From Streptomyces flavidovirens DSM 40150 (GTDB taxonomy: Bacteria > Actinomycetota > Actinomycetes > Streptomycetales > Streptomycetaceae): a stretch of 64,000 nucleotides of DNA. The stretch lies in the NCBI RefSeq assembly GCF_000429085.1, contig NZ_AUBE01000001.1, forward strand, positions 186,001 to 250,000, in the 5' to 3' direction. Each line of letters starts with the position of its first letter. Within the stretch, counting starts at the first letter, position 1. Below are positions 20,019 to 29,089 of this stretch, piece by piece. The notes under the pieces are model-generated. The model was not told where the DNA came from. It saw only the letters and a list, made by a program, of their open reading frames with translations, and made no database searches. The position numbers and the translations under genes are program-made.

Positions 20019-20063
20019 TTCGACATCAGATCAAGACGTAGAAGGCAGAAGAGGGAGAGAGCG

Positions 20064-20528
20064 ATGAGCGACCCCGCCCGCACAGCGACGGCTGACAGCG
20101 TCGACCGCAGCCTCGGCCAGTTGGTCGCATCGGCGACCGCCGAGATGTCCGCACTCATGCACGACGAGATCGCGCTGGCCAAGGCCGAGCTGCGGCAGGA
20201 CGCCAAGCGCGTCGGCATGGGTGGCACGGCGATCGGTGTCGCGGGGGTGTTCGCGCTCTTTTCCCTGCCGGTGCTGAGCTTCGCCGCGGCGTACGGCATC
20301 CACAACCTGGGGCTCGGGCTCGCCTGGTCCTTCCTGATCGTCGGCGGAGCGTTTCTGCTGTTGGCGGGGCTGCTGGCGCTCATCGCCGTCTCGAAGTTCA
20401 AGAAGGTCAAGCCGCCGGAGAAGAGCATCGCCTCGGCCAAGCAGACAGCAGCCGTACTCCAGGGCGTCAAGCCTCATCCGCGTCAGGTCGGTGACAAGGC
20501 AGTGGCTGTGGCACGCTCGTCCACATGA
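20064..20528 (+). CDS. Holin_X / DUF1469 family membrane protein
   Basis: A 154-residue protein with an N-terminal amphipathic helix (LGQLVASATAEMSALMHDEI) and two membrane helices (about residues 52-78 and 84-108), followed by a basic tail. This is the Holin_X family, common in actinobacterial chromosomes and not phage-derived despite its name. The function is unknown. It lies 45 bp after nhaA and overlaps the next gene in an ATGA, so it is likely co-transcribed. Confidence 0.87.
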   Translation: MSDPARTATADSVDRSLGQLVASATAEMSALMHDEIALAKAELRQDAKRVGMGGTAIGVAGVFALFSLPVLSFAAAYGIHNLGLGLAWSFLIVGGAFLLLAGLLALIAVSKFKKVKPPEKSIASAKQTAAVLQGVKPHPRQVGDKAVAVARSST

Positions 20529-21511
20529 CCGCCCCAGATTCCGGCTCCGGCGCGACAGCACCGGCTCCAGTCCCCGCTCCGGCCCCCGCTCCAGCCGCCG
20601 CTCCCACTTCCGTCGTACGTCCCGACGGCCCGTGGACCCACCGCGAGGTCGCGGCCAACGGCGCGCGCTTCCACATCGCGGAAGTCGGGGACGGGCCGCT
20701 CGTGCTGCTGCTGCACGGTTTCCCGCAGTTCTGGTGGACGTGGCGGCATCAGATGACCGCGCTCGCCGACGCCGGGTTCCGGGCCGTCGCGATGGACCTG
20801 CGGGGGGTCGGCGGCAGCGACCGTACGCCGCGGGGATACGACCCGGCGAACCTCGCACTCGACATCACCGGCGTCGTGCGCTCGCTCGGTGAGCCGGACG
20901 CGGCGCTCGTCGGACACGACCTGGGCGGGTACCTGGCGTGGACGGCGGCCGTGATGCGGCCCAAGCTGGTGCGCCGGCTCGCGGTCTCCTCGATGCCGCA
21001 TCCGCGTCGCTGGCGCTCGGCGATGCTCTCCGACGTGTCGCAGACGCGGGCCGGTTCGTACGTCTGGGGTTTCCAGCGGCCGTGGCTGCCCGAGCGTCAG
21101 CTGGTCGCCGACGACGCGGCGCTGGTGGGCCGGCTGATCCGCGACTGGTCCGGTCCGCGGCTGCCGGACGACGAGGCGGTCGACGTGTACCGGCGGGCGA
21201 TGTCGATCCCGTCGACGGCGCACTGCTCCATCGAGCCGTACCGGTGGATGGTGCGGTCGATGGCGCGGCCCGACGGCCTGCAGTTCAACCGGCGCATGAA
21301 GCGGCCTGTACGGGTGCCGACGCTGCATCTGCACGGCTCCCTGGACCCGGTGATGCGTACGCGCAGCGCGGCGGGCTCCGGCCAGTACGTCGAAGCGCCG
21401 TACCGGTGGCGGCTGTTCGACGGTCTCGGCCACTTCCCGCACGAGGAGGACCCGGCGGCTTTCTCGGCCGAGCTGGTCAACTGGCTGAAGGATCCCGAGC
21501 CCGATCGCTGA
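20525..21511 (+). CDS. Alpha/beta hydrolase, epoxide hydrolase-like
   Basis: A 328-residue hydrolase with a Pro/Ala-rich N-terminus (first 30 residues). The oxyanion-hole motif HGFPQFWWTWRHQ and nucleophile elbow VGHDLGGYLAW (Asp rather than Ser) point to an epoxide hydrolase or dehalogenase-type reaction. The GLGHFPHEE motif gives the catalytic His, and LDPVM is near the third acid. It is translationally coupled to the holin-like gene by an ATGA overlap. Confidence 0.88.
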   Translation: MTAPDSGSGATAPAPVPAPAPAPAAAPTSVVRPDGPWTHREVAANGARFHIAEVGDGPLVLLLHGFPQFWWTWRHQMTALADAGFRAVAMDLRGVGGSDRTPRGYDPANLALDITGVVRSLGEPDAALVGHDLGGYLAWTAAVMRPKLVRRLAVSSMPHPRRWRSAMLSDVSQTRAGSYVWGFQRPWLPERQLVADDAALVGRLIRDWSGPRLPDDEAVDVYRRAMSIPSTAHCSIEPYRWMVRSMARPDGLQFNRRMKRPVRVPTLHLHGSLDPVMRTRSAAGSGQYVEAPYRWRLFDGLGHFPHEEDPAAFSAELVNWLKDPEPDR

Positions 21512-21548
21512 GCGCACGCCGGTCCGATCGGAACGCTTGTCCTACGAA

Positions 21549-21582
21549 CAGCCAATTGCCTCGCGCATAGGCCAATTGGCTG
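21549..21582. promoter_or_regulatory. Operator-like palindrome and direct repeat around GCCAATTG
   Basis: CAGCCAATTG (21549-21558) is repeated in inverse as CAATTGGCTG (21573-21582). GCCAATTG also recurs directly at 21551 and 21571, exactly 20 bp or two helical turns apart. It lies in the 316-bp gap between the epoxide hydrolase and GH4 genes. Regulator binding is more likely than termination because the stem is AT-rich and the loop is 14 bases. Confidence 0.55.
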
Positions 21583-21827
21583 TCCCCAACGCGATTACGG
21601 ACCTTGGGGCACGGGCAAACGTCGGGGTATGGGCTGGACGCACGACTACGGTGACGCAGCACGCAATCGCCGCTCGGCCACAGCGCTGAGCACCCACGAA
21701 GGGGGCGGTCCCCGGGATCAGGGCCACGGCCCGCCCTCCCGCGCGATCGGGATTCCACGCATCCTCCGCCGCCGGGCCCGCTGGGTCTCGGCGCGGCTGC
21801 GTCACCCCCGCGACTGAAGCTGCCGGC
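21583..21827. other. Intergenic region, no supported gene
   Basis: The rest of the gap downstream of the palindrome. A 62-codon frame at 21629-21817 is open, but it lacks a ribosome-binding site and its Arg/His/Pro-rich product resembles nothing I know. Confidence 0.5.
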
Positions 21828-23192
21828 TTACGACCTGAGGTACCCGAGTCCGGGGTGCGCGCTGCGGTAGCCGTCGAGCAGCCTCCGCGCCACCCCGACC
21901 GAGTCGACGAGCGGATGCAGCGCGAACGCCTTCACCGCGGCCCGCGCCGACCCGCTCTCGCCCGCTTCCAGTACGCACCGCTCGACCGCCTTGACCGCGG
22001 CCACCAGGCCCGCCTCGTGGCCGGTCAGCGGTGATACGGCGACGGGCCGGGCGCCGGTCGCGCCGACCAGGCACGGGACTTCGACGACGGCTGCCTCGTC
22101 GAGCAGCGACAAGGTGTCCCCGTTGCGGACGTTGAGGATGAGCGTGGCGTGCTCGTCGCGGGCGATCGCCCGCATCAGGGCGAGCGCGACGTACTCGTAA
22201 CCACCCGACTCCAGGTCGTCGGCGGCGCGCTCACCCGCGCCCGCCGCCTCCCGGTTCTCCGCCATGTACGTGGCTTCGCGCTCGGCGCGGGTACGGTCCC
22301 ACGCGGCCAGGGCGCCCGACACCGGCGTGCGGTCCGTCATACGGTCGTAGAAGCGTGCCTGCTGGTCGCGGAGGAAGGCGCCGCGGGTCTGCTTCGCCTC
22401 GCGGTAGGCGGTGACCGTCTCGCGGTTGAAGTAGTAGTAGTGCAGGTACTCGTTGGGGATCGAGCCGAGCGAGCGCAGCCACTCGGCCCCGAAGAGCCTG
22501 CCCTCCTCGAAGGACGTCAGCGCGCGCTCGTCGTCGAACAGGGCGGGGAGCAAGTTCTCGCCGCCGGGCCGGTCGTCGGCGTACACCCCGCGCAGCCAGC
22601 CGAGGTGGTTGAGGCCGACGTAGTCGAGCCGCGCCGCCGCCGGGTCGGTGACGCCGAGCACGCGGGCGACGCGGCGGCCGAGGCCCACGGGCGAGTCGCA
22701 GATACCGATGACGCGGTCGCCGAGGTGGCGGGACATGGCCTCGGTGACGAGGCCGGCGGGGTTGGTGAAGTTGATGACCCACGCGTCGGGGGCGAGCCGC
22801 GCCACGCGTCGCGCGATGTCGACGGCGACCGGGACCGTACGCAGTCCGTACGCGATGCCGCCCGCGCCGACCGTCTCCTGGCCCAGGACGCCCTCGGCGA
22901 GTGCGACGCGCTCGTCTGCGGCCCTGCCCTCCAGGCCGCCGACGCGGATGGCGGAGAAGACGAAGCCGGCGCCGCGCAGGGCCTCGTCGAGGTCGGTGGT
23001 CACGGTCACGGACGGGGCGTCCGGGACCCCGTCGGCCTGGTCGGCCAGGACGCGGGCGATCGCGGTCAGCCGGGCCCGGTCCAGGTCGTGGAGGGTGACG
23101 TGGGTGACGCGGCCCTCGGCGTGGTCGCGCAGGAGCGCGCCGTACACGAGAGGGACGCGGAAACCGCCGCCGCCGAGGATCGTCAGACGCAT
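21828..23192 (-). CDS. Glycoside hydrolase family 4 (6-phospho-beta-glucosidase-like)
   Basis: A 454-residue GH4 enzyme. The N-terminal Rossmann loop ILGGGGFRVP binds NAD, NFTNPAG and ICDSPVG give the Mn/substrate site (Asn and Cys), and VGLNHLGW is typical of the family. GH4 enzymes cleave phosphorylated or plain glycosides by an NAD-dependent redox mechanism. No PTS genes are adjacent, so the true substrate is unclear. It follows the MarP-like gene by 32 bp on the same strand. Confidence 0.9.
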   Translation of the reverse strand: MRLTILGGGGFRVPLVYGALLRDHAEGRVTHVTLHDLDRARLTAIARVLADQADGVPDAPSVTVTTDLDEALRGAGFVFSAIRVGGLEGRAADERVALAEGVLGQETVGAGGIAYGLRTVPVAVDIARRVARLAPDAWVINFTNPAGLVTEAMSRHLGDRVIGICDSPVGLGRRVARVLGVTDPAAARLDYVGLNHLGWLRGVYADDRPGGENLLPALFDDERALTSFEEGRLFGAEWLRSLGSIPNEYLHYYYFNRETVTAYREAKQTRGAFLRDQQARFYDRMTDRTPVSGALAAWDRTRAEREATYMAENREAAGAGERAADDLESGGYEYVALALMRAIARDEHATLILNVRNGDTLSLLDEAAVVEVPCLVGATGARPVAVSPLTGHEAGLVAAVKAVERCVLEAGESGSARAAVKAFALHPLVDSVGVARRLLDGYRSAHPGLGYLRS

Positions 23193-23225
23193 GTCGTGGT
23201 GAACCGGCCTCTCAGAGCGCGCCTC

Positions 23226-24425
23226 TCACAGCGCGCAGCTCTCGCTGTCGACCTGCTGGTTGGCGGCGCGGCCGAGGCGGAGGTCCTCGCGGACCTCGTC
23301 GGCCGTCAGGGCGTACCCCGTGTCGGCGTCGTCGAGGGACTTGGCGAAGACGACGCCGTAGACCTTGCCGTCGGGCGTCAGCAGTGGCCCGCCCGAGTTG
23401 CCCTGACGGACGGTCGCGAAGAGCGAGTAGACGTCGCGCTGGACGGTGCCGCGGTGGTAGATGTCCGGGCCGTTGGCGTTGATCCGGCCGCGGACGCGGG
23501 CGGACCGGACGTCGTACGCGCCGTTCTCCGGGAAGCCCGCGATGATCGCGCCGTCACCGCTGCGGGCGTCGGCGTCCGTGAACTGCAGCGCCGGCGCGTC
23601 GAGGTTGGGGACGTCCAGTACGGCGATGTCGCGCTCCCAGTCGTAGAGCACCACGGTGGCGTCGTACCGGCGGCCCTCGCCGCCGATCTGGACGGTCGGC
23701 TCGTCCACCCCGCCGACGACATGCGCGTTGGTCATGACGCGGCGGTTGTCGAAGACGAAGCCGGTGCCTTCGAGGACCTTGCCGCAGCTCTGCGCCGTAC
23801 CGACGACCTTGACGATGGACTTCTTGGCGCGGGCGGCGACGGGGCTGCCGGCGAGCGCCGGGTCCGGGGCCTGGACCTCGGTGATCGGCTCGTTGGAGAA
23901 GGGGCTGAAGACCTGCGGGAAGCCGTTCTGCGCGAGGACGGAGCTGAAGTCCGTGAACCACATGCTCGCCTGCTCGGGCATCACCCGCGAGACGCCGAGG
24001 AGCACCTTGGAGTTACGGACCTCCTTGCCCAGGGTGGGCAGCGTGGTGCCCGCGAGCGCGGAGCCGATCAGCCAGGCGACGAGGAGCATCGCGACGACGT
24101 TGACCAGCGCGCCGCCCGAGGCGTCCAGGACGCGGGCGGGCGACCAGGTGATGTATCTGCGGAGCTTGTTGCCGAGGTGGGTGGTGAAGGCCTGGCCCAC
24201 CGAGGCGAACACGATCACAACGATGACCGCGACGACGGCGGCTGTCGAACTGACTTCCGATCCGTCGGTCAGCTGGTCCCACAGGAACGGCAGCAGATAG
24301 ACCGCGACCAGGCCACCGCCCAGAAAGCCGATCACCGACAGAATGCCGACGACGAATCCCTGTCGGTACCCGACGATCGCGAACCACACCGCCGCGACCA
24401 GCAACAAGATGTCCAGGACGTTCAC
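23226..24425 (-). CDS. MarP-type membrane serine protease (CvpA domain plus trypsin-like domain)
   Basis: A 399-residue protein. The N-terminal CvpA-like part has four hydrophobic helices (about 5-45, 62-80, 104-126). The periplasmic chymotrypsin-fold protease has His235 (TNAHVV), Asp266 (RDIAVLDV) and Ser344 (GNSGGPL). Cys214 and a C-terminal Cys397 correspond to the redox disulfide described for M. tuberculosis MarP (Rv3671c), which protects against acid and oxidative stress. The order nth - NUDIX - marP next to crp is shared with mycobacteria, though the thioredoxin-like gene found there is absent. Confidence 0.93.
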   Translation of the reverse strand: MNVLDILLLVAAVWFAIVGYRQGFVVGILSVIGFLGGGLVAVYLLPFLWDQLTDGSEVSSTAAVVAVIVVIVFASVGQAFTTHLGNKLRRYITWSPARVLDASGGALVNVVAMLLVAWLIGSALAGTTLPTLGKEVRNSKVLLGVSRVMPEQASMWFTDFSSVLAQNGFPQVFSPFSNEPITEVQAPDPALAGSPVAARAKKSIVKVVGTAQSCGKVLEGTGFVFDNRRVMTNAHVVGGVDEPTVQIGGEGRRYDATVVLYDWERDIAVLDVPNLDAPALQFTDADARSGDGAIIAGFPENGAYDVRSARVRGRINANGPDIYHRGTVQRDVYSLFATVRQGNSGGPLLTPDGKVYGVVFAKSLDDADTGYALTADEVREDLRLGRAANQQVDSESCAL

Positions 24426-24437
24426 ATGGCCACCCTG

Positions 24438-25178
24438 TCACGCGTGCCAGTCGAGCGGGACCTGCCGCGAGCGGTCCCAGGGCCGCTCCCAGCCTGCGTA
24501 GTGAAGAATCTTGTCGATCACACCCGCCGTGAAACCCCAGACCAGAGCGGGTCCGGCGAGGAACGCGGGGCCGCTGTGGCCGCGCGGATGCACGCTCGTC
24601 ACACGATTGGCCGGGTCCGTGAGATCCACCACGGGGATCGTGAAGACGCTCGCCGTCTCGGCGGAGTCGACGACGCCGACGGGGCTCGGCTCACGCCACC
24701 AGCCGAGGACGGGCGTGACGACGAAGTTGCTGACGGGGATGTAGAGGCGGGGCAGTACGCCGAAGATCTGAACGCCGGAGGGGTCAAGTCCGGTCTCCTC
24801 CTCGGCCTCGCGGAGCGCGGCGCGCAGCGGGCCCGTGGTTTCCGGATCGCCGTCAGCAGGGTCGAGGGCGCCGCCGGGGAAGCTCAGCTGCCCCGCGTGC
24901 GAACGGAGGCTTCCGGCCCGCTCCATGAGCAGCAGCTCGGGACCTTTCTCGCCCTCGCCGAAGAGGATCAATACGGCCGACTGGCGCCCGGCGCCGCTCT
25001 CCGGCGGCAGAAAGCGGCTGAGCTGCTCGGGGCGTACGGACCGGGCGACCTCGGCCACCGGGTCGAGCCAGGCGGGCAGCCCACGGCTCGTCACGGCGAC
25101 TTCGGCCGGACCGGCCGCCTCGGCGGTCCCGGCGGCCGTGGCCGCCCCGCCGTCGTATGTCTCGCTCCCACGCGTCAT
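24438..25178 (-). CDS. NUDIX hydrolase, CoA pyrophosphatase-like
   Basis: A 246-residue protein with an N-terminal Ala/Gly-rich stretch. The NUDIX fold contains the upstream LRSHAGQLSFPGGALDP motif seen in CoA diphosphatases and the box core REAEEETGL. The likely reaction is hydrolysis of CoA or acyl-CoA to phosphopantetheine and 3',5'-ADP. The ATG at 25178 follows GGGGG; a GTG six codons earlier is an alternative. It lies 12 bp before the marP start. Confidence 0.88.
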   Translation of the reverse strand: MTRGSETYDGGAATAAGTAEAAGPAEVAVTSRGLPAWLDPVAEVARSVRPEQLSRFLPPESGAGRQSAVLILFGEGEKGPELLLMERAGSLRSHAGQLSFPGGALDPADGDPETTGPLRAALREAEEETGLDPSGVQIFGVLPRLYIPVSNFVVTPVLGWWREPSPVGVVDSAETASVFTIPVVDLTDPANRVTSVHPRGHSGPAFLAGPALVWGFTAGVIDKILHYAGWERPWDRSRQVPLDWHA

Positions 25179-25242
25179 AGGCACCCCCGTCGTCACAACG
25201 CCCGAACCGGGCCCGTTCGTTCCGCGCTGTCACACGCGGCCG

Positions 25243-26286
25243 TCACCCGGCGGCTCCCAGCGGCGGCGCGGGCTCTCCCGGATAGCCGGGCGGGGGCTTC
25301 AGCCGCTGTCCCGGATAGCCGCCCATCTCGTACTTGAGGAGCTTCTTCGCCTTCTCCGGGTCCGTCTCGCCCTCGCCGTAGGACGGGCACAGATGGGCGA
25401 TCGGGCAGGCGCCGCAGGCCGGCTTGCGGGAGTGGCAGACGCGGCGGCCGTGGAAGATGATCCGGTGCGAGAGCATCGTCCACTCGGTCTTGGGGAAGAT
25501 CGCGGCGATGTCCGCCTCGATCTTCTCCGGGTCCTCGTTCTCGGTCCACTTCCAGCGCCGCACGAGCCGGCCGAAGTGCGTGTCGACAGTGAGTCCTGCG
25601 ACGCCGAAAGCATTGCCGAGGACCACGTTGGCGGTTTTACGGCCGACGCCCGGCAGCGTCACGAGGTCCTGCAGACGGCCCGGTACCTCGCCGCCGAAGT
25701 TGTCCCTGAGGGCGGCGGACAGCCCGATCAGGGACCGGGCCTTGGCGCGGAAGAAGCCCGTCGGCCGGATCATCTGCTCCAGCTCCTCGGGGTCCGCGGC
25801 GGCCATGTCCTCGGGCGTCGGGTACTTGGCGAAGAGGGCCGGGGTGGTCTGGTTGACCCGCAGGTCGGTGGTCTGGGCGGAGAGGACCGTGGCGACCAGC
25901 AGCTCGAAGGGGTTCTCGAAGTCGAGCTCGGGATGGGCGTACGGATAGACCTCGTCGAGCTCGCGGTTCATGCGGCGGGCGCGGCGGACCATGGCCAGGC
26001 GCGATTCCGGCTTGGCAGGCTTGGTGGGCTTGGCGGACTTCGCAGGCTTGGCGGGCTTGGCGGCGTTCGCCTCCACCGTCGCGTCCTCCTCCACCGTCAC
26101 CGCCTCCTCCGCCTTCGCCTTCGCCTTCGCCTTCACCTTCACCTTCACCTTCGCAGGCTTGGGCACTATTACCTCTTTTGCGGCATTCTTGACCTGAGCC
26201 GGGACCTGTTCGCCCACAGCGGAATTACGGCCTTCAGTCACCTGTCCGGCCCCCTCGGGCTGCACTCTCACCGGCGTTTTGGACAC
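25243..26286 (-). CDS. nth: Endonuclease III
   Basis: A 347-residue DNA glycosylase/AP lyase for oxidised pyrimidines. The helix-hairpin-helix [13 protein letters not shown] holds catalytic Lys217, and VDTHFGR holds Asp235. The [4Fe-4S] ligands are Cys284, Cys291, Cys294 and Cys300 (C-x6-C-x2-C-x5-C). The first 95 residues are an unusual Lys/Ala/Pro low-complexity extension ([34 protein letters not shown]); E. coli Nth is about 211 residues. It is divergent from crp. Confidence 0.95.
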   Translation of the reverse strand: MSKTPVRVQPEGAGQVTEGRNSAVGEQVPAQVKNAAKEVIVPKPAKVKVKVKAKAKAKAEEAVTVEEDATVEANAAKPAKPAKSAKPTKPAKPESRLAMVRRARRMNRELDEVYPYAHPELDFENPFELLVATVLSAQTTDLRVNQTTPALFAKYPTPEDMAAADPEELEQMIRPTGFFRAKARSLIGLSAALRDNFGGEVPGRLQDLVTLPGVGRKTANVVLGNAFGVAGLTVDTHFGRLVRRWKWTENEDPEKIEADIAAIFPKTEWTMLSHRIIFHGRRVCHSRKPACGACPIAHLCPSYGEGETDPEKAKKLLKYEMGGYPGQRLKPPPGYPGEPAPPLGAAG

Positions 26287-26388
26287 CCGGCCAGCCTAAA
26301 GCCCGGCACCGACATCCGCCCCGGTCACAGCCAATCGCCACACCAATCGGCCCCCTGCCGCACGGTCGGGCACGCCGGTACGTCAAAC

Positions 26389-26406
26389 TTGTGATTGATC
26401 GCACTG
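26389..26406. promoter_or_regulatory. CRP-like binding site upstream of crp
   Basis: TTGTGATTGATCGCACTG (26389-26406) fits the GTG-N8-CAC core of the CRP consensus (left half TGTGA exact; right half GCACT against TCACA). It lies about 68 bp before the crp start and 103 bp before nth, in the divergent promoter region, so it could mediate autoregulation or control of nth. Confidence 0.6.
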
Positions 26407-26471
26407 TTTTACCGTCCGGCATCATGGTGACCACGGTTCCCGTGATGAGCAGGTCGACAAGGAGAGAACTC

Positions 26472-27146
26472 GTGGACGACGTTCTGCGGCGCGCCCCGCT
26501 CTTCGCGGCGCTCGATGACGAGCAGGCCGCGGAGCTCCGCGCCTCGATGAGTGAGGTGACGCTCGCTCGCGGCGACGCCCTCTTCCACGAGGGCGACCCC
26601 GGCGACCGCCTGTACGTGGTCACCGAGGGCAAGGTGAAGCTGCACCGCACCTCCCCCGACGGCCGCGAGAACATGCTGGCCGTGCTCGGCCCCGGCGAGC
26701 TCATCGGGGAGCTGTCGCTCTTCGACCCGGGCCCGCGCACCGCCACCGCGACCGCGCTGACGGAGGTCAAGCTGCTCGGCCTCGGCCACGGCGACCTCCA
26801 GCCCTGGCTGAACGCTCGCCCGGAGGTGGCCACGGCCCTCCTCCGCGCCGTCGCCCGCCGCCTGCGCAAGACCAACGACCAGATGTCCGACCTGGTCTTC
26901 TCCGACGTGCCGGGCCGTGTCGCCCGCGCGCTCCTCGACCTGTCGCGCCGCTTCGGCGTGCAGTCGGAGGAGGGCATTCACGTCGTGCACGACCTCACGC
27001 AGGAAGAGCTGGCCCAGCTGGTCGGCGCGTCCCGCGAGACGGTCAACAAGGCCCTCGCGGACTTCGCGGGCCGCGGCTGGCTGCGCCTGGAGGCGCGAGC
27101 CGTGATCCTGCTGGACGTGGAGCGCCTCGCGAAGCGCTCGCGCTAG
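26472..27146 (+). CDS. crp: cAMP receptor protein family regulator
   Basis: A 224-residue transcription regulator. The N-terminal cyclic-nucleotide domain includes GELIGELSLFDPGPRTATA (phosphate-binding cassette, Arg and Glu present). The C-terminal winged helix has TQEELAQLVGASRETVNKAL. In S. coelicolor this protein binds cAMP and controls germination and antibiotic output. The GTG at 26472 is preceded by AAGGAGAGAACTC. A CRP-like site lies upstream and a strong terminator follows 20 bp after the stop. Confidence 0.96.
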   Translation: MDDVLRRAPLFAALDDEQAAELRASMSEVTLARGDALFHEGDPGDRLYVVTEGKVKLHRTSPDGRENMLAVLGPGELIGELSLFDPGPRTATATALTEVKLLGLGHGDLQPWLNARPEVATALLRAVARRLRKTNDQMSDLVFSDVPGRVARALLDLSRRFGVQSEEGIHVVHDLTQEELAQLVGASRETVNKALADFAGRGWLRLEARAVILLDVERLAKRSR

Positions 27147-27165
27147 TACGAGCCTGTACGACACC

Positions 27166-27198
27166 GGAAGGGCCGCCCCTGGTGGGGGCGGCCCTTCC
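27166..27198. terminator. Terminator between crp and the MBL-fold gene
   Basis: A perfect 14-bp stem, GGAAGGGCCGCCCC (27166-27179) with GGGGCGGCCCTTCC (27185-27198), with a 5-base loop. The genes converge on it. Confidence 0.88.
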
Positions 27199-27230
27199 GC
27201 GTTCCCGATCCGGCCCGCAGCACTCTCGTA

Positions 27231-28061
27231 CTAGATCAGGCCGTGCTCCCGCAGGTACTCCAGCTGTGCCCGCACCGAGAGCTCGGCCGCCGGCCACAGG
27301 GAGCGGTCCACGTCGGCGTACACGTGGGCGACGACCTCCGACGCGGTGGCGTACCCGTTCTCGACGGCCGTCTCGACCTGCGCGAGCCGGTTCGCCCGGT
27401 GGGCCAGGTAGTACTCGACCGCGCCCTGCGCGTCTTCGAGTACCGGCCCGTGCCCCGGCAGCACGGTGCGCACCCCGTCGTCGACCGTCAGCGAACGCAG
27501 CCGCCGCAGCGAGTCGAGGTAGTCGCCGAGCCGCCCGTCCGGGTGCGCCACGACCGTCGTACCGCGGCCGAGGACGGTGTCGCCCGTCAGTACGGCCTGG
27601 TCGGCGGGCAGGTGGAAGCAGAGCGAGTCGGCGGTGTGCCCCGGTGTCGGCACCACGCGCAGCTCCAGGCCCCCGGTGGTGATGACGTCCCCCGCCGCGA
27701 GCCCCTCGTCCCCGAGCCGCAGCGCGGGGTCCAGGGCCCGTACGGACGTACGTGTCAGCTCGGCGAAGCGCGCCGCGCCCTCCGCGTGGTCGGGGTGCCC
27801 GTGGGTGAGGAGGGTCAGCGCGACCCGTTTGCCCGCCTTCTCCGCGGTGGCGATCACCGTCCGCAGGTGTACGTCGTCGAGCGGCCCCGGGTCGACGACG
27901 ACCGCCAGCTCCGAGCCGGGCTCGGAGACGATCCAGGTGTTGGTGCCGTCGAGCGTCATCGCGGAGGCGTTCGGGGCGAGGACGTTGACGGCGCGCGCGG
28001 TGGCGGGCCCGGACAGCACGCCACCACGGGGCTGCCCGGGAAGCGCGGCTGCGTCGGTCAT
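27231..28061 (-). CDS. MBL-fold metallo-hydrolase
   Basis: A 276-residue metallo-beta-lactamase-fold protein with the metal motif THGHPDHAEG, the downstream PTPGHTADSL (His), GDTVLGRG (Asp) and LPGHGPV (His). A C-terminal helical region (LAHRANRLAQVETAV) resembles LACTB2-type endoribonucleases/hydrolases. The substrate is unknown. It overlaps the upstream NUDIX gene by an ATGA. Confidence 0.87.
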   Translation of the reverse strand: MTDAAALPGQPRGGVLSGPATARAVNVLAPNASAMTLDGTNTWIVSEPGSELAVVVDPGPLDDVHLRTVIATAEKAGKRVALTLLTHGHPDHAEGAARFAELTRTSVRALDPALRLGDEGLAAGDVITTGGLELRVVPTPGHTADSLCFHLPADQAVLTGDTVLGRGTTVVAHPDGRLGDYLDSLRRLRSLTVDDGVRTVLPGHGPVLEDAQGAVEYYLAHRANRLAQVETAVENGYATASEVVAHVYADVDRSLWPAAELSVRAQLEYLREHGLI

Positions 28062-29017
28062 GCGGTGCCTCCGGTGCTCTCTGTGCTCTCGGTGCTGCCT
28101 GCGCTGCCTGCGCTGCCTGCGCCGTCCCTGATCTCCGTGCCGTCCGGGCTCTCTGTCCGCTTTGTGCCCTCGATGCGCTTCGTGAACTCATCGTGGCCCG
28201 GCCAGCTCAGTACCAGCTCGTCGCCTTCCAGGCGCGCCTGCGCGAGTACCGGCGTCATGTCCTGGTCCGCCGCACCTGCGAGCGCCTCGGCGGCCGTGGC
28301 GTACGGCTGGAGCGTGCGCAGCGTCGAAATCGTCGGCGGCATCATCAGCAGCTCGCCCTTGTCGTATCCCGCGACGGCCTCCGCCGGACTGATCCACACC
28401 GTACGGTCCGCCTCCGTCGAGGCGTTACGGGTCCGCTGGCCGTTCGGCAGCGCGGCGACGAAGAACCACGTGTCGTACCGCTTCGGCTCGAACTCGGGAG
28501 TGATCCAGCGCGCCCACGCGCCCAGCAGGTCGGAGCGCAGCACCAGCGACCGCCGCTGGAGAAAGTCCGCGAAGGACAGCTCCCGCGCCACCAGCGCCCG
28601 CCGGTCCGCCTCCCAGTCGTCCCCCGTGGTGTCACCGACCACGGTGCCGGCCGTCGGGCCCGCGAGCAGCACGCCGGCCTCCTCGTACGTCTCGCGCACC
28701 GCCGCGCACACGATGGCCTGCGCCGACGCGGGATCCACACCCAGGCGCCGGGCCCAGTCGCCGAGGGACGGTCCCGCCCACCCCACCTGGTGGTCGTCGT
28801 CGCGCGGGTCCACTCCGCCGCCCGGATACGCGTACGCGCCTCCGGCGAAGGCCATGGAGGCGCGTCTGCGCAGCATGTGCACGGCGGGACCGCCGGCCGT
28901 GTCCCGCAGGAGCATGACGGTGGCGGCCCGCTTGGGGGACGCCACCGTGAGTTCACCACGCGCGAGGGCGCGGATCCGGTCCGGCCACTCGGGCGGGTAC
29001 CACTGACCATTGGACAT
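28058..29017 (-). CDS. NUDIX hydrolase (NUDT19/RppH-unlike, acyl-CoA-diphosphatase-like)
   Basis: A 319-residue protein. The NUDIX region starts AATVMLLRDTAGGPAVHMLR, with AFAGGAYAYPGGGVDP and the box core AVRETYEEAGV separated by a long insertion, as in NUDT7/19-type CoA diphosphatases. The C-terminal 25 residues are a Ser/Gly/Thr/Glu repeat. It is coupled to the MBL-fold gene; the same gene pair occurs in other Streptomyces, as I recall. Confidence 0.84.
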   Translation of the reverse strand: MSNGQWYPPEWPDRIRALARGELTVASPKRAATVMLLRDTAGGPAVHMLRRRASMAFAGGAYAYPGGGVDPRDDDHQVGWAGPSLGDWARRLGVDPASAQAIVCAAVRETYEEAGVLLAGPTAGTVVGDTTGDDWEADRRALVARELSFADFLQRRSLVLRSDLLGAWARWITPEFEPKRYDTWFFVAALPNGQRTRNASTEADRTVWISPAEAVAGYDKGELLMMPPTISTLRTLQPYATAAEALAGAADQDMTPVLAQARLEGDELVLSWPGHDEFTKRIEGTKRTESPDGTEIRDGAGSAGSAGSTESTESTGGTA

Positions 29018-29089
29018 GGCCGGAGGCTATCCGCTCCCGGTTGGATGTTCGAGGGGACCGGCTGCCCCGGCGGAACACCGGCCGTCAGC

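Noticed and set aside
20064..20528. Evidence of a prophage because of the holin-like name
   Set aside because: Holin_X/DUF1469 proteins are common chromosomal genes in actinobacteria, and no phage structural or lysis genes are nearby.
21629..21817. A 62-codon rightward frame (MGWTHDYGD...)
   Set aside because: No ribosome-binding site, Arg/His/Pro-biased product, and a competing frame on the other strand of equal quality.
22149..25337. A 1062-codon frame antisense across GH4, marP and the NUDIX gene
   Set aside because: It spans three well-supported genes and their intergenic regions, which a real gene would not do.
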